From assembly GCA_934462885.1 (NCBI GenBank), contig CAKSJC010000077.1:1-7280 (forward strand): a DNA stretch of 7,280 nt, read 5' to 3'. The notes beneath the pieces were generated by a model. It made no database searches. It was not told the DNA's origin and saw only the letters and a program-made list of their open reading frames with translations. The DNA comes from an uncultured Eubacteriales bacterium (GTDB lineage: Bacteria > Bacillota > Clostridia > Oscillospirales > CAG-272). The translations under genes were made by a program, and so were the position numbers. Within the stretch, counting starts at the first letter, position 1. Every line of letters begins with the position of its first letter. Of the stretch, positions 6,806 to 7,280 are shown in pieces.

Positions 6806-6837
6806 TTAATACCGTATTCAAAAAATAGTTGTATAAT
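6806..6837 (+). promoter_or_regulatory. Candidate promoter for the penicillin-binding protein gene
   Basis: A perfect TATAAT at 6832-6837 lies in the 104-base gap after dnaE. The best -35-like match is TTAATA at 6806-6811 (4 of 6), but with a long 20-base spacer; hexamers at 16-18 bases match poorly. The -10 box and the AT-rich upstream DNA support a separate transcription start near 6844. That fits the lack of a short intergenic distance to dnaE. No clear terminator for dnaE is visible in the same gap. Confidence 0.5.
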
Positions 6838-6854
6838 CACATGGGTTATACCAA
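6829..6854 (+). promoter_or_regulatory. Inverted repeat overlapping the -10 box, possible operator or 5' stem-loop
   Basis: TTGTATAA (6829-6836) is mirrored by TTATACCAA (6846-6854): six perfect pairs (GTATAA/TTATAC), then two more across a single C bulge, around a nine-base centre. The repeat covers the -10 box and the expected transcription start, where a repressor would act. It is short and A/T-rich, so chance is possible. Confidence 0.3.
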
Positions 6855-6872
6855 ACGAAAGGAGAATCGCCA

Positions 6873-7280
6873 ATGAAACAAAGCAGCGGATCCGCCGATG
6901 TTAATTGGGGCGGGGAAGTTGGTACGTTTTTCGGGAGAACAGGTAAAGTTCTTCTCAGAATATTATCGTATTTTGTAAATATATTGCTTACCGTAATACT
7001 TATCGGACTTATAACCGGAATAATTGTAGCCGGGGCGTTTGCAATATATGTAAATAACTATCTTGATCTTGAGATAGATCCGTCGCTCATTGCAACCGCA
7101 ACCTCCGACTCGACGACACGTATCTATTATATGAAGTACGATACGATCGAGGACAGACAAAACAGAAACGGAACTCCGGTTGAAATAGAAGATCAAAGAC
7201 TCTATTCAGAAGGAAATACGATAGCCGTCTCGTACAGCCAAATACCTGAGAACCTTGTTAACGCTTTTATTTCGATAGAG
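6873..7280 (+). CDS. Class A penicillin-binding protein (PBP1A-like), N-terminal part (3' end outside window)
   Basis: Bifunctional peptidoglycan glycosyltransferase/transpeptidase, of which only the first 136 residues are in the window; full members are about 700-900 residues. It starts at the ATG at 6873 with AAAGGAG (6858-6864) eight bases upstream. Residues 1-25 are a short hydrophilic cytoplasmic tail. About 26-59 (VLLRILSYFVNILLTVILIG, then LITGIIVAGAFAIYV) form one membrane anchor without a signal-peptidase site. A periplasm-side linker follows with TTRIYYMKYD (81-90). Near the window end, VSYSQIPENLVNAFISIE (119-136) matches the entry to the family-51 glycosyltransferase domain, whose next residues are normally the catalytic Glu motif EDxxF; here the last codon read is that E or its neighbour. 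The domains that would prove the transpeptidase are not visible. A monofunctional glycosyltransferase is the alternative, but the long linker favours class A. It appears to have its own promoter. Confidence 0.85.
   Translation, partial: MKQSSGSADVNWGGEVGTFFGRTGKVLLRILSYFVNILLTVILIGLITGIIVAGAFAIYVNNYLDLEIDPSLIATATSDSTTRIYYMKYDTIEDRQNRNGTPVEIEDQRLYSEGNTIAVSYSQIPENLVNAFISIE

Noticed and set aside
1..7280. Mobile elements, CRISPR arrays, tRNA or rRNA genes, toxin-antitoxin or defence genes
   Set aside because: No repeats with spacers, no transposase or integrase motifs, no tRNA-like folds and no such proteins were seen; all coding space is accounted for by housekeeping genes.

Overview
This window looks like ordinary chromosome from a low-to-mid GC Gram-positive bacterium of the class Clostridia (phylum Bacillota). 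That placement is inferred from the gene set (WhiA next to MurB and DnaE, a clostridial-type TyrS, a YjjG/YfnB-type HAD phosphatase), purine-rich Shine-Dalgarno sites and an AT-leaning composition. No 16S or other taxonomic marker is present, so it goes no deeper than class. All genes are on the + strand, coding density is high, and no gap without a gene exceeds about 170 bases.

Layout: (1) bases 1-426 are the 3' end of tyrS (tyrosyl-tRNA synthetase, with its C-terminal S4 domain). (2) 427-585 is a spacer with an imperfect stem-loop at 520-554. (3) 586-1287 encodes a HAD-superfamily nucleotidase of the YjjG/YfnB type. (4) 1288-1456 holds a candidate promoter and two stem-loops, the second a long one of 24 base pairs that ends three bases before the murB Shine-Dalgarno. 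(5) murB (1457-2383), whiA (2383-3132, overlapping murB at the stop/start) and dnaE (3199-6768) follow as a probable operon for wall-precursor synthesis, a cell-division/sporulation-type regulator and a replicative DNA polymerase. (6) 6769-6872 is a short promoter region. (7) 6873 to the window end is the N-terminal part of a class A penicillin-binding protein.

The genes serve growth and division: MurB completes UDP-N-acetylmuramic acid, the penicillin-binding protein would polymerise and cross-link the finished precursor outside the membrane, DnaE copies DNA, WhiA is a division/sporulation-linked DNA-binding protein, and TyrS supports translation.

I found no new defence, mobile or biosynthetic system. 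The points most worth a second look are the long + strand-biased hairpin in the murB leader, a shortened WhiA that lacks most of its first LAGLIDADG-like half, and the absence of rapZ and yvcK (glmR), which usually stand beside whiA.
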